Of a stretch of 64,000 nt of DNA, positions 25,993 to 35,606 are shown one piece after another. The notes below the pieces were generated by a model, which made no database searches, was not told where the DNA came from, and worked only from the letters and a program-made list of their open reading frames with translations. The stretch's first letter is position 1. Each line of letters begins with the position of its first letter. The position numbers and the translations under genes are program-made. Origin of the DNA: an uncultured Clostridia bacterium (GTDB lineage Bacteria > Bacillota > Clostridia > Oscillospirales > Acutalibacteraceae); contig CANPVE010000004.1 in NCBI GenBank assembly GCA_947581635.1, positions 124,001-188,000 of the forward strand. The letters run 5' to 3'.

Positions 25993-28422
25993 TTATTCCT
26001 CTTCCTGCAGCTCGGTCTTTGAGACGTTCAGTTCCTTGGGCGACTTGCGCACCACACTGAGCGGAATGTTGAACTCACCCATCGACTGCGTGGTAATCTT
26101 AACATTAGCTTGCCTGCGCCCGCCCTTAGTGCGCACATAGAACGCCGTGGCTCCGCCTGTAAGCGGGATCACCGAAGGGCCTACCACTTCTATAGCTCCG
26201 TCTACGCTCACCTCGAGGCAGTCGGTAAAATATGTGAGACGGTTGTCATTTGAATCCACCGCCGTTATCTCAATCCGTGCAACGTCGTATGTCTCGCCAT
26301 GGATAAGTTTGCTGCCGCTCACGTTCACCTTGAATTTTGTCTTGACCACAGGAGCTTTCACAACTACGGCCGCGACTTTGCCGTTTATAATACCTTCAAA
26401 TTTGAATACTGTCTTGGCTGTTCGGGCCACGGCATACGCTTCATAGAGCCTCACGACTTCCTCCTCGGAGATCTTGTTCGTGTTTTTGGAAGAGAACAGC
26501 GCCATGAGACCCTCAAGTTTACTCTGCTGTACAGGCGCGGCGCCATCGTCGCTCAACCCGCTTATCGCGCTGCGGACGTCCTGTTCGGTTTTTTGATCGA
26601 ATCCCTCTTTCGCCGCCATTTTTCTGCCTATAAGGTCGTTTATGAGGATAGGCGGATGTGGCATATTGGGATACTTGTCGCGATCGGGGAAAAATTCGGA
26701 TATAAGTTCATCATTCTTGTAGAGACGCACGCTGTCACAGTTGGTGAAGGCATACACGTTGCCTATTACTCCAAATCTATGCTCACCCGCCATCATCGAC
26801 GAGGATATGCTCAACACGGGCTTGACTGACGATTGGCTCAAGTAAACCGAGGCCGCAAGCTTTGGTACTCTATTGACGTCGCATATACCATAGCTGCAAA
26901 TCCCGTCATTTCCCCCGAAGCTCGGGTGTGCGTTATAGTCACAGAGACACCAGCCGAATGCGCCAATTATCTCATTGCCGCCATACGCCGCATCAATAAT
27001 TCTCGCATGACTAAGCGCCTGTTCAAGCAATTCCTTTTCTCCGCCAAAGCTGCGTGCCGGATAGAGATGACCGGTGTGCTCGGTTATCATCACAGGCGAC
27101 TTGCCCAAGGAAATTTCCGATGCGTTATAGGAGAATTTCTCAGTAAGGCTGTGTTTTTCAAAATCGTTGTATCCGTAGACCTCTTCGAGAATATCACTTC
27201 CCTTGAAGTTTCTTACTCCGTACATGGGGCGCGAATTGTCGAGGCTGCGCACGGTGTCGCATACCTTTTTGTTTATCTTTGGAATATCTTTCGTATCATC
27301 TGACCGTGTTCCCCACATCACTATGCTTGGGTTGTTCCTCAGCTCAAGTATCATCTCGCGCACATTCTGAATCAGCGTTTCCAGCCACTCGCCTCCCTCA
27401 GCGTGCCTGTAGCCGGGGATATCGGAAATAACCATAAGTCCTATTTCATTGCAGCGCTCAATGAAGTATTTGCTTTGTGGATAATGTGCCGTCCTGACTG
27501 CATTGCAGCCCAGAGACTTGATTAAATCCGCATCGTTTCTCTGAGCAGCCGCCGGCATTGCAAAGCCCTCGTGGGCGTAATTCTGCATACGGTTGACACC
27601 GATCAGCTTTATACGCTTGCCGTTGAGATAGAAGCCCTGTCCGTCCACCTTCACTTGACGGAAACCAACAGTGTAATCCAACTCGTCCCCGCTTTTTAGC
27701 GTCACCTTGAAGGTATAGAGCTTGGGAGTTTCGGGAGTCCACGGTGTGATATCCGCAGAAACCGTCCATGACACATGATAATTGGCCTGCTCCGCCTTGT
27801 ACTGGCATGAGCCAAGACGCTTAGCGCCGTCATACAACGAAAACGTGAGTTTTCTGTCGCCGCCGTTACCGCCGATCTCGCCTGTAATGTCCAGTTTCCA
27901 GCCCTTGTCGGTAAGCATAGGATTGATAAAGGTGTCCTTAATGTACAATTCGGGCACTGCTTCGATCCACACATCGCGGTAAATTCCGCCGTAGCTGAGG
28001 AAATCAACAGGCGCACCATACGGTGGAGTGTCGGTGCGCTCGGATGAATCCACAATCACTGTAAGCTTGTTCTCACTGTCGTTAAGCAGCTCGGTTATAT
28101 CGTAGCTGAACCCCGTGAAGCCGCCTTTGTGCGCAAATGCCGCCTTATCATTGACAAACACAGCCGCACAGCTCATCACTCCGTCAAAATGCAGAATGAT
28201 GCGCTTGCCTTCCATCTCTTCAGGCACGACGAACAGCTTGCTGTACTGAACTATCTTGCTGTCGTCCTCGCCGCTGAAATAGTTAAACTTGCCGCTGCCG
28301 CTGTTATGGGGAATATCAACAGGGCGAACGGTAAAATCTAAATTCTCGTTTTTGGTTTTGCTTGGTGAGTAATCCGGGGTAAATCTCCACCCGTAATTCA
28401 AGCCTGTCCTGAACCTTAGCAT
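25993..28422 (-). CDS. GH2 beta-galactosidase-like protein with altered acid/base residue
   Basis: An 809-residue glycoside hydrolase family 2 protein: sugar-binding jelly-roll (about 1-165), Ig-like domain (165-265), TIM barrel (270-530) and a long C-terminal region with an added helical insert and Ig-like strands. The nucleophile region MITEHTGHLYPARSF is intact (Glu448). The acid/base region normally ending in NE reads NPSIVMWGTRSDDTKD, with Asp376 at the catalytic Glu position and Asp at the preceding Asn. GGAGG is 6 nt before ATG. No signal peptide is seen, so it is cytoplasmic. It may have reduced or different activity; this needs structural comparison. Confidence 0.9.
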   Translation of the reverse strand: MLRFRTGLNYGWRFTPDYSPSKTKNENLDFTVRPVDIPHNSGSGKFNYFSGEDDSKIVQYSKLFVVPEEMEGKRIILHFDGVMSCAAVFVNDKAAFAHKGGFTGFSYDITELLNDSENKLTVIVDSSERTDTPPYGAPVDFLSYGGIYRDVWIEAVPELYIKDTFINPMLTDKGWKLDITGEIGGNGGDRKLTFSLYDGAKRLGSCQYKAEQANYHVSWTVSADITPWTPETPKLYTFKVTLKSGDELDYTVGFRQVKVDGQGFYLNGKRIKLIGVNRMQNYAHEGFAMPAAAQRNDADLIKSLGCNAVRTAHYPQSKYFIERCNEIGLMVISDIPGYRHAEGGEWLETLIQNVREMILELRNNPSIVMWGTRSDDTKDIPKINKKVCDTVRSLDNSRPMYGVRNFKGSDILEEVYGYNDFEKHSLTEKFSYNASEISLGKSPVMITEHTGHLYPARSFGGEKELLEQALSHARIIDAAYGGNEIIGAFGWCLCDYNAHPSFGGNDGICSYGICDVNRVPKLAASVYLSQSSVKPVLSISSSMMAGEHRFGVIGNVYAFTNCDSVRLYKNDELISEFFPDRDKYPNMPHPPILINDLIGRKMAAKEGFDQKTEQDVRSAISGLSDDGAAPVQQSKLEGLMALFSSKNTNKISEEEVVRLYEAYAVARTAKTVFKFEGIINGKVAAVVVKAPVVKTKFKVNVSGSKLIHGETYDVARIEITAVDSNDNRLTYFTDCLEVSVDGAIEVVGPSVIPLTGGATAFYVRTKGGRRQANVKITTQSMGEFNIPLSVVRKSPKELNVSKTELQEEE

Positions 28423-28495
28423 TATTTCCCTCCTAATATAAAGCTGTTGCCTATATCAAACAATTCATATGCAGGCTCCAACAAATTTAATAACT

Positions 28496-29167
28496 CTATT
28501 TGACACAGTACTGTTCCATATATGCTTCCATTCTCACCTTCATATCGTCGTCAATGTAAACCTTGCCGTCAACAGGAGTATTGTAAAGAATGTCGATTAT
28601 CTCCCGAACGGTCACAATCGGATATGTCACTATTCCAAATTCTTCGTAAACTTCCTGAATCGCCGTCTTTTCGCCCTTACCCTTTTCCATGCGGTCCACC
28701 GAAATAACCATGCCCGCAATCTCAATATCTGCGGCGGCCTTGAGCAGGGGGAGTGTCTCGCGAATAGCCGTGCCCGCCGTGATAACGTCTTCCACAATGA
28801 GCACTCTGTCGCCGTCCTGCAACTTGTAGCCAACCATCGAGCCGCCCTCTCCATGATCCTTGGCTTCCTTACGGTTGAAGCAGTAGTTTATGTCGCGGTC
28901 AAACAAATTGTTCATGGATATACCTGCGGCCACAACCAGCGGAATCCCCTTGTAAGCGGGACCAAAGAGCGCGTCAATTCTGCCTTGCACATTGTCCTGA
29001 ATGTTGCGCGCATAATACTCGCCCAGTTTGACGGCCTGAGCTCCGGTTTTATAATTGCCGGTATTAACAAAATAAGGGGTCTTGCGGCCACTCTTGGTAG
29101 TGAAGTCACCGAACAGGAGCACTCCCGAGCGCACCATAAATTTAACAAAATCCTCTTTATATGACAT
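28496..29167 (-). CDS. pyrE: orotate phosphoribosyltransferase
   Basis: Joins orotate to PRPP to form OMP in pyrimidine synthesis. The 223-residue protein has the PRPP-binding signature VLIVEDVITAGTAIRE near 125-140, FGPAYKGIPL near 72 and the flexible loop FNRKEAKDHGEGG near 98 with the conserved Lys and His. ATG 29167 is chosen because GGAGG lies 11 nt upstream and homology begins MSYKEDFV. It stands alone, without the rest of the pyr operon, behind a clear promoter at 29208-29236. Confidence 0.96.
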   Translation of the reverse strand: MSYKEDFVKFMVRSGVLLFGDFTTKSGRKTPYFVNTGNYKTGAQAVKLGEYYARNIQDNVQGRIDALFGPAYKGIPLVVAAGISMNNLFDRDINYCFNRKEAKDHGEGGSMVGYKLQDGDRVLIVEDVITAGTAIRETLPLLKAAADIEIAGMVISVDRMEKGKGEKTAIQEVYEEFGIVTYPIVTVREIIDILYNTPVDGKVYIDDDMKVRMEAYMEQYCVK

Positions 29168-29207
29168 AATTCGAGATACCTCCAAAGCATTTTTACTGTG
29201 TTAGAAT

Positions 29208-29236
29208 ATTATAACATTAATATCAGGTCAATGCAA
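29208..29236 (-). promoter_or_regulatory. sigma-A promoter of pyrE
   Basis: TTGCAT (29236-29231), 17-bp spacer, TATAAT (29213-29208). Confidence 0.7.
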
Positions 29237-29261
29237 GTAAATTTTATTAAGGGATCACGGC

Positions 29262-29322
29262 AACAGCATTTACTTTTTTACGATTGAAAAAGCCTGTAAG
29301 AGTTTGGTCAAAAAGGATACTT
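29262..29322. repeat. degenerate 60-bp repeat, copy 2
   Basis: Related to 17340-17400 (see there); shares AACAGCATTTA, a GAAAAA block and GTTTGGTCAAAAAGGA. Confidence 0.45.
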
Positions 29323-29433
29323 ATTCTTTGTTTGCCTAATCCTGCCTTTAGTTTTGCTCCGATTTTCCCGCTTGCCTGCGGCTTCGCTATTTATTTCTTT
29401 GTATCGCCGCCTTCGCAATAAACAAAAACGCTA

Positions 29434-29462
29434 TTGATAAATTGGACGGATTGTGATAAAAT
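29434..29462 (+). promoter_or_regulatory. sigma-A promoter of nadE
   Basis: TTGATA (29434-29439), 17-bp spacer, TAAAAT (29457-29462). Confidence 0.65.
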
Positions 29463-29521
29463 ATAAGGGAAACCTTGCCTGTACCACTCTCCTTAACGCA
29501 ACAAAAGGATTTGATTCATAA

Positions 29522-31429
29522 ATGAAAGACGGATTTATAAAAGTCGCCGCAGGCGTTCCCGAGATCGCCTTGGGGGACTGCGCCGAAAACGCAAAAAGAA
29601 TTATCGCCATGCTGAAAGATATGCACTCACAGGGCATAAAGCTCGCAACATTCACTGAGTTGGGAATAACGGGTTATACATTGGAAGATCTGTTTCTCCA
29701 GCAGGCTCTTCTCGACGCCTCGGCCAAAGCGTTGAATGAGGTCATTGCCGCCACTGTCGATATAGACACACTGGTACTTGTGGGCGTTCCCGTGCCTGTA
29801 GGCTGTTCTTTGTACAACTGCGCGGCAGTTATCAACCGAGGCAAACTTCTCGGACTTGTGCCAAAGACGCAAATGCCCACCTATTCGGAATTTTACGAGG
29901 GTCGCAGGTTCACATCTTCCCCAGAAGAGGGACAATATGTGAATTATCTGGGGCAATCGGTATGGCTTGGGCAGGGGCTTTTCCGCTGCACCGAAATTCC
30001 CGAGCTTGTGATCGGGATAGAACTTTGTGAGGACGCATGGGTTCCCTGCCCGCCATGCATCGGCTTGGCTCAGGCGGGAGCTAACATAATATTCAATCTT
30101 TCGTGTAGCAATGAGGTTATAGGAAAATCGGAATACCGCCGCTCGCTTGTTAAGAATCTCTCGGGAAGTCTGGTGAGCGCATATGTCTATTGCAGCGCGG
30201 GCGGCGGAGAATCCACCACAGATTTGGTATTCTCGGGACACTGTATGATTTGCGAAAATTCAGCCATGCTGGCAGAGCAGCGTTGGAGCACAGGCACATT
30301 CATAGCAGCGGAGGTGGACATACAAAGACTTAACACCGATCGCCGCCGAATGTCTACATTTGTCGCAGACAACTCAGGCAAATACAGGATTATATCAGAA
30401 TTCAGTCTTGATGTGACCGAGACGCAGCTCACACGCACCTTTTCACGCACACCGTTTGTGCCTTCGTCAAAGGACAACCTTGACGAAAGGTGCAGAGAGA
30501 TAATCCACATACAAAGTGCGGGACTTCAGCGCCGTCTTGAGGCGGCTCACGCTCAGTGCGCCGTCATCGGGCTTTCGGGCGGACTGGATTCGACGCTCGC
30601 ATACCTGGTGACGGTTGACGCATTCAAAAAGCTCCATTATCCGCTGGAGAACATAATAGCCATTACAATGCCCTGCTTTGGAACTACCTCCCGCACCAAA
30701 TCCAACGCGCAAAAAATGGCGGAGGTCATAGGCACCTCGTTCCGTGAGATCGACATACACGCGGCTGTTCAGCAGCACTTCAATGATATAGGGCATGACG
30801 GTGTAACTACCGACATCACATATGAAAATTCACAGGCTCGAATGAGAACGCTCATTCTTATGAATACCGCCAACAAATGCGGAGGCTTGGTCATAGGCAC
30901 GGGAGATCTGTCGGAACTGGCCCTTGGCTGGGCAACGTACAACGGCGACCATATGTCAATGTACGCCGTCAACGTAGGAGTTCCAAAAACGCTCGTGCGT
31001 TATCTGGTTGACTATTTTGCCTCCGTGTCAAATGAGCCGCTCAAATCGGTGCTTTACGACGTGCTTGACACACCCGTAAGCCCCGAGCTTCTGCCCCCCG
31101 AGGAAAACGGGGATATCGCACAGCGCACCGAAGATATTGTGGGGCCGTATGAACTGCACGATTTCTTTATGTATTATATAATGCGGTGTGGATTTGCTCC
31201 ACATAAAATCTATCGAATCGCACTGATCACCTTCGAGGGCAAATATTCGCCCGAGACAATAAAGAAATGGCTCAATAATTTTATTCGTCGCTTTTTCACC
31301 CAACAATTCAAGCGCAGCTGTCTGCCCGACGGCCCAAAAGTGGGAAGCGTTGCGATATCCCCACGGGGCGATTGGCGTATGCCGTCAGATGCGCTTTATG
31401 CCGCGTGGCTAAGCGACTTGGAACGATAA
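29522..31429 (+). CDS. nadE: glutamine-dependent NAD+ synthetase
   Basis: Converts nicotinate adenine dinucleotide to NAD+ with ammonia from glutamine. The 635-residue two-domain enzyme begins with an amidase (CN hydrolase) domain whose Glu-Lys-Cys triad appears as TELGITGY, VPKTQMPTYSEFYEGR and GIELCEDAW. The synthetase domain has the PP-loop GLSGGLDSTLAYL near 347 and the ATP/NaAD motifs GTGDLSELALGW and TYNGDHMSMYAVNVGVPK. AAAGGA lies upstream of ATG. Its size and motif order match the long bacterial and eukaryotic-type NadE. It is monocistronic, with a promoter at 29434 and a strong terminator at 31458. Confidence 0.97.
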   Translation: MKDGFIKVAAGVPEIALGDCAENAKRIIAMLKDMHSQGIKLATFTELGITGYTLEDLFLQQALLDASAKALNEVIAATVDIDTLVLVGVPVPVGCSLYNCAAVINRGKLLGLVPKTQMPTYSEFYEGRRFTSSPEEGQYVNYLGQSVWLGQGLFRCTEIPELVIGIELCEDAWVPCPPCIGLAQAGANIIFNLSCSNEVIGKSEYRRSLVKNLSGSLVSAYVYCSAGGGESTTDLVFSGHCMICENSAMLAEQRWSTGTFIAAEVDIQRLNTDRRRMSTFVADNSGKYRIISEFSLDVTETQLTRTFSRTPFVPSSKDNLDERCREIIHIQSAGLQRRLEAAHAQCAVIGLSGGLDSTLAYLVTVDAFKKLHYPLENIIAITMPCFGTTSRTKSNAQKMAEVIGTSFREIDIHAAVQQHFNDIGHDGVTTDITYENSQARMRTLILMNTANKCGGLVIGTGDLSELALGWATYNGDHMSMYAVNVGVPKTLVRYLVDYFASVSNEPLKSVLYDVLDTPVSPELLPPEENGDIAQRTEDIVGPYELHDFFMYYIMRCGFAPHKIYRIALITFEGKYSPETIKKWLNNFIRRFFTQQFKRSCLPDGPKVGSVAISPRGDWRMPSDALYAAWLSDLER

Positions 31430-31457
31430 TTGCGTCTATTCTTAATTTAACTGATAA

Positions 31458-31510
31458 AAGACATTTGCACAAAGCCGGAGCTCAGCTTTGTGCAAATGTC
31501 TTGCTTGTTT
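31458..31510. terminator. strong terminator after nadE, also facing the HAD gene
   Basis: An 18-bp perfect stem (AAGACATTTGCACAAAGC at 31458-31475 and its complement at 31485-31502) followed by GCTTGTTTTG. Confidence 0.88.
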
Positions 31511-31546
31511 TGTGGTATCCATAAAGAAAAAATAAATTAACAACTG

Positions 31547-32287
31547 TCACAAAACAAGCTGTTTCACTTTAGAGAAATCACCGTTCATTATCTTGTATGT
31601 GGACGGAATATCGGCTCCGCTCAAATCTGTGATTTTTGGCGATATATCGGAGTGAATATACAGAGAATCCATGCCTATAAGATTGGCGCCTCTGATATCG
31701 GTGTTGGCGTCGTTGCCAATCATTATGCATTCCGATATGTTGAGATCGTAGCGCTCCACCACTGTGCGGAAGAATCTCTCCTCAGGCTTGCACAATCCCT
31801 CGTCCGATGAAAAGACTATCCCGTCAAATTTATCGTAAATTCCCAGCGCAATCATTTCGTGCTTGGTGAACATTTCCTGCGCATTGGAGAGAAGATATGC
31901 TTTTCTGTCCGCCGCGTGGATCGAATCAAGCAGATCAATAACGCCGTCGTATAGGCAGAGAAATTTTGTGGAAATGCTTCGGAATGCAAGTCCGATTTCG
32001 CGCACTGTTTCCATCGACACCTCTATTCCCTTTTCGGAGAAGAGATCCATGAATACATACTCAAGCTGATTTTCGGGATACTCCGCGCCGCTTTTTGCCC
32101 TGAGAGCATCTGTGTGGGCCGAACAAAGGCGCAGATACGATTTTTTGAATTCGGCTGGGGTGTATATCGCGCCGTGATACGCATACAATTCCGATACCTT
32201 TTTCCACAGATAAGGCTTGCTCTCATTGGTATTTATGTCGACCAACGTGCCGTAAAGGTCGAATATATAATTTTTATATTGCTTCAA
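31547..32287 (-). CDS. HAD-family hydrolase (YjjG-like phosphatase)
   Basis: Haloacid-dehalogenase phosphatase of about 246 residues. Motif I is FDLYGTLVDI (nucleophile Asp and acid Asp at DLYGT), motif II LLSNAQEM, motif III lysine in CKPEERFF and motif IV IGNDANTDIRG. The four-helix cap lies between motif I and II. The best start is TTG 32287, giving LKQYKNYIFDLYG as in homologues; GGAAGGG lies 12 nt upstream, and TTG 32296 or 32323 are alternatives. Substrates of this group are small phosphorylated nucleotides or sugars and cannot be fixed here. It is downstream of tpiA but separated by its terminator. Confidence 0.88.
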   Translation of the reverse strand: MKQYKNYIFDLYGTLVDINTNESKPYLWKKVSELYAYHGAIYTPAEFKKSYLRLCSAHTDALRAKSGAEYPENQLEYVFMDLFSEKGIEVSMETVREIGLAFRSISTKFLCLYDGVIDLLDSIHAADRKAYLLSNAQEMFTKHEMIALGIYDKFDGIVFSSDEGLCKPEERFFRTVVERYDLNISECIMIGNDANTDIRGANLIGMDSLYIHSDISPKITDLSGADIPSTYKIMNGDFSKVKQLVL

Positions 32288-32343
32288 TAAATTCAACTGC
32301 CCTTCCGTAATGATGTAAAACAAGCTGTGGCAATTTAGTAATA

Positions 32344-32392
32344 TAAAAACGGAGCAGGCATAATTTGATTAAAAAATTAATGCCCGCTCCGT
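32344..32392 (-). terminator. terminator of tpiA
   Basis: ACGGAGCGGGCAT pairs with ATGCCTGCTCCGT (32392-32380 and 32361-32349 on the minus strand), followed by TTTTATATTAC. Confidence 0.85.
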
Positions 32393-32438
32393 TCGCACAG
32401 TCGGTAATAAATATCAACCCCGTGAGACAGATAAAAAA

Positions 32439-33206
32439 TTATCTGCTCGCAGCGGCAACAATTGCCGCGAATTTACTCGCAACCAGAGAAGCGCCGCCGA
32501 TCAAACCTCCGTCGACATCGGGCTGATCGAGAAGCTCTACAGCGTTGCCGTCATTCATGGAACCGCCGTACTGAACTACAAGTTTGTCAGCCGCCTCCGA
32601 GTTGTAAAGCTCACCGATAAGTGTGCGGATAATCTTGCACACCTCGTTTGCCTGTTCGGCCGTAGCGGTCTTGCCTGTGCCGATAGCCCACACGGGTTCA
32701 TACGCAATAATGATTCTCTCGAGTTCCTCTGCGGACACGCCCTCCAGCGCCTTTGCAGTCTGTTCACGAACCAGTGACTCGGTGACACCCGCCTCGCGCT
32801 GCTCAAGAGTTTCGCCCACACAGACGATAGCCGTCATGCCCGCGTCGAGAGCCGCTCTTGTTCTGGAATTCACTGTGGCGTCGGTCTCACCAAAGTACTG
32901 TCTGCGCTCGCTGTGACCTATAATGACATACTGCACACCCATCGAAGTAAGCATCTCTGCGCTGACTTCGGCCGTGAACGCACCGCTCTTTGCCCAGTGG
33001 CAATTCTCTGCGCCCACTTTAATGTTTGTGCCTTTGGTAGCCTCTAGGGCATTTTGAAGGTCGACATAAGGCACGCAGACGAGAACATCGCAATCCGCGT
33101 CCTTGACGAGAGGAGCAATTTCATTTATAAGCGCGGTTGTCTCGGCAGGAGTCTTGTTCATCTTCCAATTTCCCGCGATAACAGCCTTACGAAGTGTCTT
33201 GTTCAT
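32439..33206 (-). CDS. tpiA: triosephosphate isomerase
   Basis: Interconverts dihydroxyacetone phosphate and glyceraldehyde-3-phosphate. The 255-residue TIM barrel shows GNWKMNKT (catalytic Lys near 16), IIGHSERRQYFGE (electrophile His near 98), AYEPVWAIGTGKTA (general-base Glu and flexible loop near 170-183) and the phosphate loop GGSMNDGN and LIGGASL. AAAGGA is about 11 nt from ATG. It follows pgk on the same strand after 205 nt that hold a GC-rich hairpin (33252-33298), forming a partial glycolytic cluster without gap or gpm in the window. Confidence 0.98.
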   Translation of the reverse strand: MNKTLRKAVIAGNWKMNKTPAETTALINEIAPLVKDADCDVLVCVPYVDLQNALEATKGTNIKVGAENCHWAKSGAFTAEVSAEMLTSMGVQYVIIGHSERRQYFGETDATVNSRTRAALDAGMTAIVCVGETLEQREAGVTESLVREQTAKALEGVSAEELERIIIAYEPVWAIGTGKTATAEQANEVCKIIRTLIGELYNSEAADKLVVQYGGSMNDGNAVELLDQPDVDGGLIGGASLVASKFAAIVAAASR

Positions 33207-33251
33207 TGTAATTACCGTCCTTTTACATTAGATAGCAAGGTATCATAATCA

Positions 33252-33298
33252 GGGGCTGACCCGGATGAACAGCCAAAAGCCTGTACGGAATCAGCCCC
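33252..33298. other. GC-rich hairpin between pgk and tpiA
   Basis: GGGGCTGA (33252-33259) and TCAGCCCC (33291-33298) with inner CCG/CGG pairs and no T-tail. It could be a processing or mRNA-stability hairpin in the pgk-tpiA transcript. Confidence 0.5.
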
Positions 33299-33411
33299 GC
33301 TCGAAACTAATCATTATTCAAATAGACATCGATAACGCAGCGACGTCGGGTATGAAACAGTCCATCGGTCGCACTATCTGCACCAACCCCGCGCGCCGAA
33401 TTCCGAACTCA

Positions 33412-34623
33412 TCAATCCTTGTCGTTGAGACACGCTATACCGGGAAGCTCTTTGCCCTCAAGGAATTCGAGGGAAGCGCCGCCGCCTGTGGATATGTGAG
33501 ACATCTTATCGCCAAAGCCCAGCTGGTTTACAGCAGCAGCGGAATCGCCGCCGCCGATGATTGTGGTGGCGTCTGTCTCGGCCAAAGCCTTTGCAACGGC
33601 AATCGTGCCCTTTGCGAGAATGGGGTTTTCAAAAACGCCCATAGGACCGTTCCAGACAACAGTCTTTGCCGACTTGACAGCGTCGGCATAAAGCTCAGCG
33701 GTTTTAGTGCCAATGTCAAGACCCATCATGTCTGAGGGAATTGTATCGGAAACGGTTACTTCGATTTCAGCGTCTATGGGATTCGGGAATTCCTTGGTGA
33801 TTGTGGTGTCGACAGGGAGAAGAATTGTCTTGCCGAGGGACTCAGCCTTTGCAAGCATTTCCTTGCAGTAGTCGATCTTAGAATCGTCAACCAGAGACGT
33901 GCCGACTTCTTTGCCCTGAGCTTTGAGGAAGGTGTAAGCCATGCCGCCGCCGATGATAAGGGTGTCGCACTTCTCAAGCAGGTTGGAAATAACATTGAGC
34001 TTGTCGGCAACCTTTGCGCCGCCGAGAATGGCTACGAAAGGACGAACAGGATTTTCCACGGCATTGCCGAGGAACTTAATTTCCTTCTGAATGAGATAAC
34101 CTACAACTGCCGTGTCAACAATTTCTGCCACGCCAACATTGGAGCAGTGCGCCCTGTGAGCGGTGCCGAAAGCGTCGTTTACAAACACATCGCAAAGAGA
34201 AGCGAGCTCCTTGGAGAATGCTTCGCCCTTCTTGGTTTCCTCAGCTCTGTAGCGGGTGTTTTCGAGCAATACGATATCGCCGTCCTGCATAGCCTCAACA
34301 GCCGCCTTTGCGTTGGGACCCACGACCTCGTTATCGGCCGCGAATTTTACTTCCTGACCGAGCAGTTCGGTGAGCTTTGCGGCAACGGGAGCCAGAGAAA
34401 GCTCGGGTTTGGGTTCTCCCTTGGGCTTGCCCAGGTGGGAGCAGAGAATAACCTTTCCGCCGTCGGAAACCAGCTTTTTGATTGTGGGGAGAGCAGCAGT
34501 CAGACGGTTGGTATCTGTGATAACGCCATTTTTGAGCGGTACGTTAAAATCACAGCGCACAAGAACTTTCTTGCCCTTTACGTCGATATCATCGACGCTC
34601 TTTTTGTTCAGAAGAGAACTCAT
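33412..34623 (-). CDS. pgk: phosphoglycerate kinase
   Basis: Transfers phosphate from 1,3-bisphosphoglycerate to ADP in glycolysis. The 403-residue protein has [16 protein letters not shown] with the conserved basic substrate site, the LGKPKG loop, [21 protein letters not shown], and in the nucleotide domain [18 protein letters not shown] and [15 protein letters not shown] 34623 is preferred: it gives [18 protein letters not shown] as in homologues and AAAGGA lies upstream, while an ATG at 34644 adds seven odd residues. A weak promoter is at 34754-34782. It is first in a pgk-tpiA pair. Confidence 0.97.
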   Translation of the reverse strand: MSSLLNKKSVDDIDVKGKKVLVRCDFNVPLKNGVITDTNRLTAALPTIKKLVSDGGKVILCSHLGKPKGEPKPELSLAPVAAKLTELLGQEVKFAADNEVVGPNAKAAVEAMQDGDIVLLENTRYRAEETKKGEAFSKELASLCDVFVNDAFGTAHRAHCSNVGVAEIVDTAVVGYLIQKEIKFLGNAVENPVRPFVAILGGAKVADKLNVISNLLEKCDTLIIGGGMAYTFLKAQGKEVGTSLVDDSKIDYCKEMLAKAESLGKTILLPVDTTITKEFPNPIDAEIEVTVSDTIPSDMMGLDIGTKTAELYADAVKSAKTVVWNGPMGVFENPILAKGTIAVAKALAETDATTIIGGGDSAAAVNQLGFGDKMSHISTGGGASLEFLEGKELPGIACLNDKD

Positions 34624-34753
34624 TGGTAAAATACATCCTTTCATGTCAATACCGCCCGAATTTCACCTGTCGAACCTCGATAGCGATATCATAAACTGAA
34701 TATTGGAATTATGCCGACTTACGGAAAACGCCGTCCTGCCGCATACCTCTATT

Positions 34754-34782
34754 ATCTTACATCATTTTTCCAAATAATTCAA
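34754..34782 (-). promoter_or_regulatory. putative promoter of pgk
   Basis: TTGAAT (34782-34777), 17-bp spacer, TAAGAT (34759-34754). The 320-bp region to the divergent amidase gene holds nothing else clear. Confidence 0.5.
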
Positions 34783-34946
34783 GTGGCAACAATGTTTTTG
34801 TGGGAATTTTTATTTTAATTTTACAAATATATCCAATATTACCGCAATTAGGGATCCAACTTAATCCGCACAATATCACCGATACTTACATACTATTTAA
34901 TTGAGCGGCAATATCACTCACACATATTTAAACGGAGGAATGACTT

Positions 34947-35480
34947 ATGCCAAAAATATATTTAAGCCCTTCTACTCAGGAGTACAACCAATTTGTAATA
35001 GGCGGGGGCAGCGAGGAGAAGAACATGAACCGCCTTGCTGACGCCTTTGTCCCCTACCTTGATGAATCGGGAATACAATACGACCGAAACACACCCGAAA
35101 TGACCGCCCGAACATCTATAGAACAGGCAAACCGCACAGGCGGCTATGACCTATACTTAGCCCTTCACTCCAACGCGGCCCCCGAGGAATTCTCGGGAAT
35201 GATTCAGGGACCCGACATCTACTATAATCCCAACGACCCTGAAAGTCTGCGCGCCGCCGAGCTGATAGCCGAAGAATTCAGGCGCATTTATCCGCAGCCT
35301 CAACTCGTAGACGTCCGCCCCACCACAAGTCTTGGCGAGGTAACACGCCCGAATTACCCGTCCGTATTGGTGGAGACAGCGTATCATGACAATCCCGAGG
35401 ACGCGGCGTGGATACTTAACAATTTTGACGCTATAGCCCGTGCTCTCGCCAACGCAGTGCAGATATTCGTAAACAGCTAA
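34947..35480 (+). CDS. N-acetylmuramoyl-L-alanine amidase (Amidase_3 family)
   Basis: A 177-residue zinc amidase that cuts the bond between muramic acid and the stem peptide. Beginning with IYLSPSTQEYN in place of the usual VxLDPGHG, it keeps LALHSNAAP (zinc His) and the catalytic Glu in VLVETAYHDNPEDA near 140. The first zinc-site His of the classic motif is not visible, since the opening lacks GHGG. No signal peptide is present, so it may act inside the mother cell or be released by lysis. GGAGG lies 7 nt before ATG. It is a single gene between convergent and divergent neighbours. Confidence 0.8.
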   Translation: MPKIYLSPSTQEYNQFVIGGGSEEKNMNRLADAFVPYLDESGIQYDRNTPEMTARTSIEQANRTGGYDLYLALHSNAAPEEFSGMIQGPDIYYNPNDPESLRAAELIAEEFRRIYPQPQLVDVRPTTSLGEVTRPNYPSVLVETAYHDNPEDAAWILNNFDAIARALANAVQIFVNS

Positions 35481-35532
35481 TTATACATCAATTTTAAATC
35501 CAAAAATAAAAACCGGTATTTTGACAGAAACC

Positions 35533-35581
35533 GCCGGCGTCAAAAAGTCAGATCACAATGATCATATTTTTTGATGCCGGC
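35533..35581. terminator. terminator between amidase and flavoprotein genes
   Basis: GCCGGCGTCAAAAA pairs with TTTTTTGATGCCGGC (35533-35546 and 35566-35581), with one G-T pair. Confidence 0.7.
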
Positions 35582-35606
35582 TTAATTCCGTTAATAAAAA
35601 GATGGT

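Larger units (their letters stand above)
29168..29521. other. divergent intergenic region between pyrE and nadE
   Basis: 354 bp holding the leftward pyrE promoter, the second degenerate repeat copy (29262-29322), and the rightward nadE promoter. The middle part shows no ORF. Confidence 0.6.
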
